DNA from: Oxalobacteraceae bacterium
Lineage (GTDB): Bacteria > Pseudomonadota > Gammaproteobacteria > Burkholderiales > Burkholderiaceae_D
Direction of reading: 5' to 3'
DNA: 64,000 bases
Assembly: GCA_030698225.1 (NCBI GenBank)
Contig: JAUYNR010000107.1
Location: 1 to 64,000, forward strand
A model generated the notes under the pieces. It had not been told where the DNA came from and ran no database searches. It worked only from the letters and a program-made list of their open reading frames with translations. Both the position numbers and the translations under genes were made by a program. Positions 44,517 to 52,517 of this stretch are shown here, piece after piece (position 1 is the stretch's first letter; each line of letters starts with the position of its first letter).

Positions 44517-45310
44517 TCAACCTCTCCGGGCAGCAGGAAGCCATAACCGCGCATTATCTTGCGCGCTGCCGGTTGCTGCATATATGCATAAAATGCCTGC
44601 GCGGTTGCGCCGGCATTATTGAGCAAGACCATCCGTTGCCTGAGCGGCGTGTGCCACTCGGCCGGGATCACTGCATAGCGTCCCAATTTGGCCATTTGCG
44701 GCGCCTTCGCCAGCGATAGTGCAACGATGCCGCCTTCGGCCGAGCCGCCGATGGCGAATTGCGCGGCTTGCGAAACGTTTTCACCCAGCACCAGTTTCGG
44801 TTTCAGCGCATCCCACAGGCCCGCATGCTTCAAGGCTTCCTCGGCGCGGCGTCCGTAAGGCGCATGTTCCGGGTTGGCGATCGCGAAATGCTGGAGTTTT
44901 CCCTGCTTCAACAGCGCGGCCACACCCTTGAGTTCGGCGTCCACGGGTAATGGCGAGTTGATTGGAGTCACCAGCACAATGCGGCCGATCGCGTACAGCA
45001 CGCCGATGTCCCGGGTCAGGCCGTCCAGATGGAGTTTTTGCACATATTCTTCATCTGCCGATAAATACATCTGGAACGGTGCGCCGTTGCGGATCTGGGT
45101 TGCGAAGATGCCGGACGAGCCGAATGTAATTTTCAGATCCCGACCGCTCTGCTTGCGAAACGACGATGCCACCTCTTCCAGCGCAAACTTGAGGTCGGAC
45201 GCGGCAGCCACTACCGGCACGTCGGCCGCTGCCGCATGGGAGCCGAGCATCAGGGCCAGAAATGCGAGCCGGAATCCTGACCGTCCGATCACTGTGCGTG
45301 CGACAAACAT
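44513..45310 (-). CDS. modA: Molybdate ABC transporter substrate-binding protein
   Basis: 265 residues from the ATG at 45310 (CGGGAATTTCTGT before it). Signal peptide FRLAFLALMLGSHAAAA; mature protein VVAAASDLKFALEEVASSF, ITFGSSGIFATQI, SADEEYVQKLHLDG, GENVSQAAQFAIGGSAEGGI. These are the periplasmic oxyanion-binding ModA motifs. First gene of modABC. Molybdate import serves molybdopterin enzymes, consistent with moaA at the left end of the window. Confidence 0.92.
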   Translation of the reverse strand: MFVARTVIGRSGFRLAFLALMLGSHAAAADVPVVAAASDLKFALEEVASSFRKQSGRDLKITFGSSGIFATQIRNGAPFQMYLSADEEYVQKLHLDGLTRDIGVLYAIGRIVLVTPINSPLPVDAELKGVAALLKQGKLQHFAIANPEHAPYGRRAEEALKHAGLWDALKPKLVLGENVSQAAQFAIGGSAEGGIVALSLAKAPQMAKLGRYAVIPAEWHTPLRQRMVLLNNAGATAQAFYAYMQQPAARKIMRGYGFLLPGEVE

Positions 45311-45349
45311 ACAGAAATTCCCGATAAAAATGCCAGAGCGCAGCATAAC

Positions 45350-46426
45350 CTATTCAGTAGTGGAATCCGTTGCGTTTGGGGAAGCCGGTAATAAATCACG
45401 TGCCAGATCCAGTCGTCCTTCCAGTCGGGCCTTCTCCAGCATTAACAGCTGGTTTTCCAGCTGCAGCGCCTCGGCGCGATTTTCCAGAGTCAGCAATCGG
45501 GCTTGCAGCTGCGGCGTCTGATGATGCAATACGGCAAGTTCAGAGCGGGCCTCGCTCATCGTCTGCGAGACAGTCTTTAGCTGCGCGCGCAGCTCGGAAC
45601 AAAGCACCGATTGGGTGCCAATTTCCTGGCCGAGTTGCTGGCGCTCTGCCACGACCGCCTGATGCGTTTGGCGCAAGGTATGGAGCTCGCGTTCCAGCCG
45701 ATCACTGTATTGACTGACTTGCTCCAGCTGCGCTTCGCGTTGCGTTATGGTTTTTTGCTGGCTGGCCAGGCTGCGCCGCAACTCGCCCAACTCTTGCTCC
45801 AGTCGATTACAGCGCTGTTGCGCTTCCTCGCGCTCGTTGGCGCGCTGGGTGGCGACCGCTTCCTGATAATGCTCGAATTGTGTGCGCGACTGGTTCAATT
45901 GCCGGTTCAGGCTATCGATCTCGTTTTGACGGTCGGTCAGGCGCTGCATCAATCCGGCGCCCTGCGCCTGGGCTGTCGCGCATGCCAGTTGCAGTGCGTG
46001 ATGCACGGTTTCCAGCTGTTCGCGGCGGGTTTTTTCCTGCGCCAAATCGGCCTCCAGCGCATCCCGTCTGGCAGCCAGTTCCGCTGTTGCCGCATCCGCA
46101 TCGGCAAGTTGCTGCCGGCACCCGGCAACAACGGCCTGCGCGCCGGCCTGCGCAGCCTGCACTTTCAATTGCGCCTCTTGCTGCAAATGCGCATGCAGTC
46201 CCTTGACCACTTCCAGCAACTCTTTCGGAAGGCCTTGCTGTTGCGCCGAGACCTGTTCCCGGTGCGCGCTTTTCCAGCGCTTGAGCATCGGCGCTAGCGT
46301 GCTTTTGCTGCCGGTGCCGCCCAGCGCGGCGCGTACCGCATCGACCGTGGGATTTTTTCCGTCGACTGCCAAATCGGAAGCGGCCTGCTCCACTTCGGCA
46401 TAGGTAATTCCTGCGCGCGCCATCAA
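45350..46426 (-). CDS. KfrA-like DNA-binding coiled-coil protein
   Basis: 358 residues. N-terminal KfrA-type DNA-binding domain (GITYAEVEQAASDLAVDG, NPTVDAVRAALGGTGSKST, LAPMLKRWK), then about 280 residues of nearly continuous heptad coiled coil rich in Gln, Glu, Leu and Arg. KfrA proteins were defined on broad-host-range plasmids as autorepressors that form filaments; chromosomal relatives exist in betaproteobacteria. The AT-rich DNA directly upstream contains spaced CGTAAT-like words that could be its own operator. Confidence 0.82.
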   Translation of the reverse strand: MMARAGITYAEVEQAASDLAVDGKNPTVDAVRAALGGTGSKSTLAPMLKRWKSAHREQVSAQQQGLPKELLEVVKGLHAHLQQEAQLKVQAAQAGAQAVVAGCRQQLADADAATAELAARRDALEADLAQEKTRREQLETVHHALQLACATAQAQGAGLMQRLTDRQNEIDSLNRQLNQSRTQFEHYQEAVATQRANEREEAQQRCNRLEQELGELRRSLASQQKTITQREAQLEQVSQYSDRLERELHTLRQTHQAVVAERQQLGQEIGTQSVLCSELRAQLKTVSQTMSEARSELAVLHHQTPQLQARLLTLENRAEALQLENQLLMLEKARLEGRLDLARDLLPASPNATDSTTE

Positions 46427-46443
46427 GGCTCCCCGATAAATTT

Positions 46444-46476
46444 ATGTAATGTAATACGTAATTCGTAATAGTACGT
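46444..46476. promoter_or_regulatory. Candidate KfrA operator: spaced GTAAT/CGTAAT words
   Basis: Just upstream of the KfrA-like gene: ATGTAATGTAATACGTAATT then CGTAATAGTACGTTA. Five near-repeats of GTAAT or ACGTAA in 33 bp, within an AT-rich segment. KfrA proteins bind repeated or dyad sites in their own promoter; assignment is inference. Confidence 0.45.
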
Positions 46477-46518
46477 TAAAAACTTATTTTTACAATTTAT
46501 AAATTATATGTTTTAAGG

Positions 46519-46540
46519 CACGATAAACTTTCTTATCGTG
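46519..46540. terminator. Perfect 8-bp hairpin CACGATAA/TTATCGTG
   Basis: Arms 46519-46526 and 46533-46540 around ACTTTC. It stands between the KfrA promoter region and the Tn3-derived cassette. AT-rich stem without a clear U-run, so it could be a dyad operator rather than a terminator. Confidence 0.4.
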
Positions 46541-46585
46541 TGTTAGATGGTCGGAACCTGGCTGGAAATGCGTAACGTTCTTATT

Positions 46586-46620
46586 GGGAGATAGGGAAAA
46601 CGAAAAAATCGGGCGCTAAG
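46586..46620 (+). repeat. Left terminal inverted repeat of the Tn3-derived cassette
   Basis: Begins GGGAGATAGGGAAAACGAAA and ends ATCGGGCGCTAAG. Relative to the right repeat it has three single-base gaps. The tnpA remnant's TAG lies inside it, as in intact Tn3 relatives where tnpA ends near the repeat. Confidence 0.82.
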
Positions 46621-46966
46621 GCAACCTACTGCCACTTGATGTCCGCAGCGGCCGAAACCTCCCTTCGCCGACCTTGCAGTTCTGGCGCCAAACATAGTCC
46701 CCGGTCAGATTGATGTGATCCCATCCCAGCGGCGACAAGAATTGCAGCATTCCGTCATCGGCCAGCTGGCCCGACTCACTCAGGGCCTGCGTCGCCCGCT
46801 CCAGGTACACGGTTCCAAAGCACGATGGCGGCCGTCACCGGATTCAGGCCGCTGGCGCGGTACCGCTGCTGCTCGAACGTCCGGCCGCGGATATCACCCA
46901 GCCGGAGGGTGAAAACGGCCTTGGCAAGCACGTTGCGCGCCTCTCCATTGTTCAGCCCCGCGTGCT
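46616..46966 (-). pseudogene. tnpA: Tn3-family transposase TnpA, 3' remnant
   Basis: [39 protein letters not shown] and VTAAIVLWN in one frame, then [16 protein letters not shown] and [16 protein letters not shown] in the next: the invariant C-terminus of Tn3 transposases, joined by a frameshift of about 2 nt near 46810. The first ~870 residues are missing; the remaining DNA starts abruptly 20 bp from the trkA stop. Confidence 0.9.
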
Positions 46967-46986
46967 GATCATTAGATGGTCGCCTG

Positions 46987-47688
46987 CTACTTTTTCCGAC
47001 TGGTTCCGCTAGCGAACAATTCGATCTTACGGGTTGGCCCCGACACGATGAGCAGATCCGCCGATTGAATGTAGGTTTCCGGTGTGGCATGTTGAAAATC
47101 GGCATTGTGCCGCTTTACTCCGACGACTGTCACTCCAAACTCCTCGCGTACGCGCGACTGGGCCAAGGTCTTGTTATGTGTGAGTCCGGGAGCATTTATT
47201 TTGGCGATAGCGAAGCCGTCGTCGAACTCAATGAAATCCATCAGTCGGCCCGTGATCAAATGCGCGACTCGTTCACCCATATCCGCCTCTGGGGTGACGA
47301 CATGGTGGGCTCCCATCTTCTTAGCCAATTGACCGTGATCATGGTCAAGCGCCTTTACCCATATATCCTTGATCCCTAGCTCAGTTAGCACCATCAGGGT
47401 CATTAGGCTTGCCGCGATATCAGTCCCTATGGCGACAATCGCATGTGCAAAGTCAGCAGCCCCAAGTTGCAGCATAACGTTTTCTTTTGTTGAATCGGCT
47501 TGTATAGCATGCGTTAGCTTGTCTGCCCAAAGCTGCACGCGCTCTCCATCCTTGTCGATGCCCATGACATCGTGCCCTAGTCGCATAAGCGACTGCGCTA
47601 CAGCGCCGCCGAAGCGGCCCATACCGAGTACTAAAACACTGTCGCCCGACGAAAATGCGAACTGTTCTGTGAAAATTCTACCCAACAA
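46987..47688 (-). CDS. TrkA/KtrA-type K+ uptake regulatory subunit
   Basis: 233 residues. RCK_N domain with [17 protein letters not shown] (NAD-binding Gly motif) and [11 protein letters not shown], then an RCK_C domain ([33 protein letters not shown]). Cytoplasmic ring protein that gates the membrane subunit, encoded immediately upstream with an 11-bp overlap. KtrA-like by size (one RCK unit; classical TrkA has two). Codon use is less GC-biased than in flanking genes, fitting transfer as transposon cargo. Confidence 0.9.
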   Translation of the reverse strand: MLGRIFTEQFAFSSGDSVLVLGMGRFGGAVAQSLMRLGHDVMGIDKDGERVQLWADKLTHAIQADSTKENVMLQLGAADFAHAIVAIGTDIAASLMTLMVLTELGIKDIWVKALDHDHGQLAKKMGAHHVVTPEADMGERVAHLITGRLMDFIEFDDGFAIAKINAPGLTHNKTLAQSRVREEFGVTVVGVKRHNADFQHATPETYIQSADLLIVSGPTRKIELFASGTSRKK

Positions 47689-49012
47689 TTGGATGCTCCT
47701 CAGGATAGCGATAAGGCATACGTCGCTCGCTCAACACAAGTGACGTCGCAAGAGTGATGGTCCCTACTCGGCCCAAGTACATTAGCACAATCAACGTTAC
47801 CTGCCCGGCTGCCGGTAGATCGGCAGTGATCCCCGTAGACAGGCCCACGGTGCCGAAGGCTGAGATTACTTCAAAAATTATTCGATCTGCCGAGGCATTG
47901 CTAACGTGCAAAAGTATCATTGTCCCTAACATAACCATCGCGCTACCGAGCACTAAAACGGTGATTGCTTGTCGTTGTGCAGAAGGTCCGACACGTCGAC
48001 CGAAAGCTTCGCTGTCTGGCTGACCGCGAATCTCCGCGATGACAAGTAATAACAAGATCGCCACAGTTCCCACCTTCACACCGCCAGCGGTTCCCGCGCT
48101 GCCTGCCCCTACAAACATGAGTAGGTAGTGGAGCGCCCACGTCTCTCGTGTAGCCACAGAAAAGTCTATCGAATTGAATCCAGCAGTCCTGGCCGATACT
48201 GACGTGAACGCAGCTGACAGAACCTTCTGGGGAAGCGACATTTCACCCAAGGTTTTTGGATTCGCCCACTCAAACACCATCACGCCAAAAAAGCCAAGAA
48301 AAATCAGGATGGCAGTCCCGACCAGCGTCAATTTCGTGTGAAGTGCCCAACTGCGCGGAGATGTGAGCCTATCTCGCAGATCGAACAAAACTGGGAATCC
48401 GATGCCGCCGATTACGATGGCAATCATTAACGGCATGAGTATCAACGCATCCGGTGCGTAACGCATAACACTGTCGGCATGAATAGAAAATCCTGCATTA
48501 TTGAATGCCGAGACCGAATGGAAAATCCCACTCCATGCTGCCTCATGCCAAGTAAGTCCGTAGCCAAAGTGGAATCTAAGCACAAGAACAGTCGCCAGAA
48601 TCAGCTCGGAAGCTATCGTAACCGCTAGCACAAGCTTTGCTACACTAGAAACATCCCCTAAGCCCAAGGAATGCGTTTCGGTTTGAGTAATAAGCTTCAG
48701 TCGAAGCCTGGGAGAGCGGTTTACCATCAAGCCCAGAAGTGTCGCTGCGGTCATCATGCCGAAACCGCCGAGTTGAAACAACAACATGACAATTCCCTGT
48801 CCGAAGGGCGACCAATAGGTCCCTGTTTCGACCACGACGAGGCCCGTGACGCAAACGGCTGAGACTGACGTGAACAGTGCGGCGAGAAACGGCGCTGCCC
48901 CTGCCTCGTTGCGGGAAATTGGCATCATCAAAAGAAGCGTGCCCATTATGATCGCTATCAAGAACACCAATGCCACTGCGCGCGCAGGGTGTAGCAAACG
49001 TTGACTTCTCAT
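47678..49012 (-). CDS. TrkH/KtrB-type K+ uptake membrane subunit
   Basis: 444 residues, about ten helices. Repeated selectivity-filter regions: TSVSAVCVTGLVVVETG, SVSAFNNAGFSI, TSVSARTAGFNSID, and SAFGTVGLSTGIT, with the filter glycines. This is the KtrB/TrkH/HKT pore family, taking up K+ (or Na+) using the membrane potential. It opens the two-gene operon with the KtrA-like subunit. Complete and apparently intact inside an otherwise degraded transposon. Confidence 0.92.
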   Translation of the reverse strand: MRSQRLLHPARAVALVFLIAIIMGTLLLMMPISRNEAGAAPFLAALFTSVSAVCVTGLVVVETGTYWSPFGQGIVMLLFQLGGFGMMTAATLLGLMVNRSPRLRLKLITQTETHSLGLGDVSSVAKLVLAVTIASELILATVLVLRFHFGYGLTWHEAAWSGIFHSVSAFNNAGFSIHADSVMRYAPDALILMPLMIAIVIGGIGFPVLFDLRDRLTSPRSWALHTKLTLVGTAILIFLGFFGVMVFEWANPKTLGEMSLPQKVLSAAFTSVSARTAGFNSIDFSVATRETWALHYLLMFVGAGSAGTAGGVKVGTVAILLLLVIAEIRGQPDSEAFGRRVGPSAQRQAITVLVLGSAMVMLGTMILLHVSNASADRIIFEVISAFGTVGLSTGITADLPAAGQVTLIVLMYLGRVGTITLATSLVLSERRMPYRYPEEHPIVG

Positions 49013-49062
49013 TTAGTATTTTTCATCCCGGGGTCTGAGGTGCAGTGGAACGGGAAACCGGG

Positions 49063-49293
49063 TTAAGCCGGTGGCGCCGCCACTTTCAGGAATTGATGCA
49101 AGGTCTCGCGACTGATGCCGAATTCGCGAGCAAACGTCGTCTTTTGTTCGCCGGCACCAGCTTGGCAACCTAATCCGTCGCGAGCGCTTTCTTGCGGCCA
49201 CGGTACGCGCCCCGCTGCTTGGCCAGCGCGATCCGCTCCCGCTGCCGCTCGCGGATCAGCACCCACTCGAATTCGGCAAACGCTTCCAAGCTT
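49063..49293 (-). pseudogene. tnpR: Tn3-type resolvase TnpR, C-terminal remnant
   Basis: Reading left from 49293: SLEAFAEFEWVLIRERQRER, IALAKQRGAYRGRKKALATD then a TAG, and after a one-base shift GEQKTTFAREFGISRETLHQ and FLKVAAPPA to the TAA at 49063-49065. This is the helix E plus helix-turn-helix end of serine resolvases. The catalytic N-terminal domain is lost. Confidence 0.85.
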
Positions 49294-49365
49294 GTGATTG
49301 TAGGGCAGATTGGTATTGCGCCCGTCACCGTAGCGGCCTTCAGCGTGAAATGGGCATGACCTCGG

Positions 49366-49403
49366 CTTAGCGCCCGATTTTTTCCGTTTTCTCCGATGTC
49401 CCC
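49366..49403 (-). repeat. Right terminal inverted repeat of the Tn3-derived cassette
   Basis: 38 bp; as read inward from the end it begins GGGGACATCGGAGAAAACGG and ends ATCGGGCGCTAAG. It abuts TTATT, which contains the cadR stop codon. Confidence 0.85.
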
Positions 49404-49835
49404 TTATTTGTTTTGCGGATGGCAAGAGCAGCCCTCGCCTTCGGCTGCTTGCGCCAGATTGCGCATGATCCCGCATTCGCTGGCTTTCTGATTCGCGTGG
49501 CAAGTGTCGCGCAGCGTGTGCAACTGCCGTTCCAGCTGGCGCAGCGATTCGAGTTGCAGATGGATGCGTTCGATTTGACCGTCGATCAATTGGTTGATCT
49601 TGTCGCAGGCCAGTTCGGGTTTGGCTTGAAAGCTGCGCAAGGTGCGCACGTCCGGCAAACCCATGCCGAGCGAGCGGCAATGGCGTATGAAGTTGAGCTG
49701 CACCAGATGCGACTCAGTGTAAGTGCGATAGCCATTGGCCTCGCGCGCGGGTATGTCGATCAATCCTTCGCGCTCGTAAAAGCGTATCGTTTCCACATCG
49801 CAATCGCTGCGCTGCGCCAATTCACCGATTCTCAT
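49404..49835 (-). CDS. cadR: Cd(II)/Pb(II)-responsive MerR-type regulator CadR/PbrR
   Basis: 143 residues from the ATG at 49835 (GGAGGAATACGCG before it). HTH MRIGELAQRSDCDVETIRFY and YEREGLIDIPAREANGYRTY, a dimerisation helix, and metal-site cysteines (LACDKIN, DTCHAN, SECGIM) as in the CadR/PbrR branch; the His/Cys-rich tail is GEGCSCHPQNK. It controls the divergent cadA promoter. The TAA at 49404-49406 is part of the TTATT direct repeat flanking the Tn3-derived cassette, so insertion took place at the last codon without changing the protein. Confidence 0.92.
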   Translation of the reverse strand: MRIGELAQRSDCDVETIRFYEREGLIDIPAREANGYRTYTESHLVQLNFIRHCRSLGMGLPDVRTLRSFQAKPELACDKINQLIDGQIERIHLQLESLRQLERQLHTLRDTCHANQKASECGIMRNLAQAAEGEGCSCHPQNK

Positions 49836-49858
49836 CGCGTATTCCTCCAAAAAAGTGC

Positions 49859-49889
49859 TTGACCCTGTAGTAACTACAGACTGTTTAAT
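49859..49889 (+). promoter_or_regulatory. MerR-type cadA promoter and CadR operator
   Basis: -35 TTGACC (49859-49864) and -10 TTTAAT (49884-49889) are 19 bp apart, the long spacing typical of MerR-family promoters. Between them is the perfect dyad CTGTAGTAACTACAG (49865-49879). Confidence 0.88.
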
Positions 49890-49917
49890 GATGCCATTGT
49901 TTCCGGAGATACGCACC

Positions 49918-52179
49918 ATGACCCAGCATTCCCATCCCAAACCAGCGCCGCATCGTCATGCAGCGGCCGATGCCTGCTGCACTGCAGGCACGCAAGCCGG
50001 CGCGTGCGCATCGCCGCCCCGCCAAACCCTGCCGCCCGACGGCGCCGATCAGGTGCGCTACCGGATCGACCAGATGGATTGCCCGACCGAGGAGCGGCTG
50101 ATCCGCAACCGGCTGGAACCGATGGCGGGCGTGGTCCGGCTCGATTTCAACCTGCTCGAACGGGAACTGACGGTGCATCACCGGCTGACGGATCTGCAGC
50201 CTATCGCCGCTGCGCTGGAAGAACTGGATATGGCGCCCAGCCTGCTTGCAGCCGATGCGCCGGCAGCGGCTGCCCGACCGGCGCTGAGCGCAAGACTGAA
50301 AGGATCGCTGGCCGTCAGCGGCCTGGCAGCCATCGGCGCCGAAGCGCTGGCCTGGAGCAGCGGGCAGGAATCATCCTGGCCGGTTGTCGCCCTGGCGGCG
50401 GTATCGATTCTGAGCGCCGGCTTGCCGACACTCAAGAAGGGCTGGATCGCGCTCAAGAACCTGACCCTGAATATCTACTTCCTGATGTCGCTGGCGGTGG
50501 CCGGCGCCATGATCATCGGCAAGTGGCCGGAAGCGGCGATGGTGGTGTTCCTGTTCGCCATCGCCGAGGCGATCGAAGCGCTGTCCCTGGCGCGGGCGCG
50601 CCACGCGATCAAGTCGCTGACCGCACTGGCGCCGGAAACCGCCGAGGTCAGAATGGCCGATGGCTGGCAACAGCAGGCGGTGGCCGATGTCGCGGTCGGG
50701 TGCCGGATCCGGGTGCGCACCGGCGCGCGGGTGCCGCTCGATGCCCGGGTCGAATCCGGCTGCGCGGCGCTGGACCAGGCGCCGATCACCGGCGAGAGCC
50801 TGCCGCTGGACAAGCAGGCCGGCGACGCGCTGTACGCCGGCAGCATCGTCATCGATGGCGTGCTGGAAGCGACGGTCACCGCCGCTGCCGGTGCAAGCAC
50901 GCTGGCCCGCATCGCTGCCGCGGTCCAGAGCGCGCAATCGCAACGGGCGCCGACCCAGCGCCTGGTCGATCGGTTTGCGCATTACTACACGCCGGCAGTG
51001 GTTGCGCTGGCTGTTGCGATGGCGATGCTGGGACCGCTGCTGTTCGCCGGAACATGGGGGGACTGGCTCTACCAGGCACTGGTAATGCTGGTGATCGCCT
51101 GCCCGTGCGCGCTGGTGGTATCGACTCCGGTCACGGTGGTCAGCGCTCTGGCGGCAGCAGCCAGGCACGGGATCCTGATCAAGGGCGGGACTTACCTGGA
51201 AGGCGGCCGGCTGCTCAAAGCGGTGGCGCTGGACAAGACCGGAACCCTGACCAGCGGCAAGGCGGTGCTGACCGATGCCGCGTCGCTGGGCGGGATGCCA
51301 CTCGACCAGGCATTGCTGATCGCAGCCAGTCTTGACGAGCACAGCAGCCATCCGGTCGCGCAAGCCTTGGTCAGCGGATGGCGCGCCCGTCAGCCGGATG
51401 CTGCCACTGTGCCGGTGGACGAGTTCGGCGTGCTCAATGGCCGCGGCGTCAAAGGCCGCATCGGTGGCCGGCTCTGGCATCTGGGCAATCACCGTCTGGT
51501 AGAGGAACTGGGCACTTGTTCGCCGCCACTCGAAGCGCAACTGGCCGCGCTGGAAAACGTCGGCAAGACTGCCATCGTGCTGTGCGCGGCCGGCGTACCG
51601 GTAGCGGTGTTTGCGGTAGCCGACACGATCCGGCCCGAAAGTCTGGCGGCGGTAATGGCGCTCAAGGCGCTGCACGTCGAGCCGGTAATGCTGAGCGGCG
51701 ACAATCCGGCCACCGCACGCGCGATTGCTGATCGACTCGGAATACAGGATGCGCGCGGCAACCTGATGCCGGAAGACAAGCATGCTGCGGTCGCCGAACT
51801 GGGCAAGCGGCATGGTGCGGTCGGCATGGTCGGCGATGGTGTCAATGATGCGCCGGCACTGGCGCGGGCCGATATCGGCTTTGCGATGGGCGCGGCCGGC
51901 ACCGCGACCGCATTGGAAACGGCCGATGTCGCGATCATGGACGACGATCCGCGCAAGATCGCCGATTTCATCGGTCTGAGCCGGCGTACCGGAGCGCTGC
52001 TGAAGCAGAACATCGCGCTGGCGCTCGGCATCAAGCTGGTTTTCCTCGTGCTGGCATTGAGCGGCCACGCCACGCTGTGGATGGCGGTCTTCGCAGACAT
52101 GGGGGCCAGCCTGCTGGTGGTGTTTAACGGTTTGCGCCTGCTCAGGCACTTCCCCCAAAAGACGCCGGGCAGTAAATAA
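49918..52179 (+). CDS. cadA: Cd2+/Zn2+/Pb2+-exporting P-type ATPase
   Basis: 753 residues from the ATG at 49918 (CCGGAGATACGCACC before it). A His/Cys-rich N-terminus (residues 4-30), a heavy-metal domain with DQMDCPTEERL (near 51-61), eight helices, the CPC metal site at 395-397, the phosphorylation site DKTGT at 439, TGES, and GDGVNDAPAL from about 639. PIB-type pump that extrudes soft divalent metals across the inner membrane. Divergent from cadR, sharing one control region. Confidence 0.94.
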   Translation: MTQHSHPKPAPHRHAAADACCTAGTQAGACASPPRQTLPPDGADQVRYRIDQMDCPTEERLIRNRLEPMAGVVRLDFNLLERELTVHHRLTDLQPIAAALEELDMAPSLLAADAPAAAARPALSARLKGSLAVSGLAAIGAEALAWSSGQESSWPVVALAAVSILSAGLPTLKKGWIALKNLTLNIYFLMSLAVAGAMIIGKWPEAAMVVFLFAIAEAIEALSLARARHAIKSLTALAPETAEVRMADGWQQQAVADVAVGCRIRVRTGARVPLDARVESGCAALDQAPITGESLPLDKQAGDALYAGSIVIDGVLEATVTAAAGASTLARIAAAVQSAQSQRAPTQRLVDRFAHYYTPAVVALAVAMAMLGPLLFAGTWGDWLYQALVMLVIACPCALVVSTPVTVVSALAAAARHGILIKGGTYLEGGRLLKAVALDKTGTLTSGKAVLTDAASLGGMPLDQALLIAASLDEHSSHPVAQALVSGWRARQPDAATVPVDEFGVLNGRGVKGRIGGRLWHLGNHRLVEELGTCSPPLEAQLAALENVGKTAIVLCAAGVPVAVFAVADTIRPESLAAVMALKALHVEPVMLSGDNPATARAIADRLGIQDARGNLMPEDKHAAVAELGKRHGAVGMVGDGVNDAPALARADIGFAMGAAGTATALETADVAIMDDDPRKIADFIGLSRRTGALLKQNIALALGIKLVFLVLALSGHATLWMAVFADMGASLLVVFNGLRLLRHFPQKTPGSK

Positions 52180-52315
52180 ATTCATTGGCCGGTTGGTAAA
52201 ATGCGGCTTCAATCTTTACCGCCGGTGACCAGCTGCGGCCAGGTTTGCGCAATGTCATCACCGGCGCTACACATTACCCATGCAAGACACGAATCGGCCG
52301 GGGACTCCGACCAGT

Positions 52316-52391
52316 TTCGAAGAAACAAGGGGTATAGTCGTTTTTACGGCATTTTCCGCATATTTTCATTGCGGAATTAAATATACTCAAG
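52316..52391 (-). repeat. AT-rich dispersed repeat, copy F
   Basis: Reverse orientation: GAAACAAGGGGTATAGTCG, GGCATTTTCCGCATATTTTC, ATTGCGGAATTAAATATACT. Together with 52451-52493 it repeats, in reverse, the composite at 31933-32126. Confidence 0.75.
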
Positions 52392-52450
52392 CATATTCAA
52401 GGTGGAGACAGCGCAAGCTGATCGTACCAGAAACGTGGGTTTCACACCCC

Positions 52451-52478
52451 TTTCGTGACTTTCGTGTTTTTCGTGGAC
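52451..52478. repeat. CACGAAA-triplet repeat module, copy 3 (reverse)
   Basis: TTTCGTGACTTTCGTGTTTT then TCGTGGAC, followed by ATTGCTTTTCGCCATGATG, which mirrors the preface of copy 2. Confidence 0.75.
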
Positions 52479-52517
52479 ATTGCTTTTCGCCATGATGAAC
52501 CTGCGCAACGACATAGA

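Larger units (their letters stand above)
46586..49403. mobile_element. Tn3-family-derived cassette carrying a K+ uptake pair
   Basis: Bounded by inverted repeats of 35 bp (46586-46620) and 38 bp (49366-49403) that share the Tn3-family ending GGGCGCTAAG and the GAAAACG core. The 5-bp sequence TTATT stands on both outer flanks (46581-46585 and 49404-49408), as expected of a Tn3-type target duplication. Inside: the last ~115 codons of tnpA (frameshifted), trkA and trkH homologues, and ~75 codons of a broken tnpR. No complete transposase or resolvase, so it could move only with help in trans. Confidence 0.85.

Noticed and set aside
50371-52212. 613-codon open frame on the minus strand
   Set aside because: It is the antisense shadow of cadA, whose P-type ATPase motifs are unambiguous; the minus frame is rich in Arg, His and Gln without any domain.
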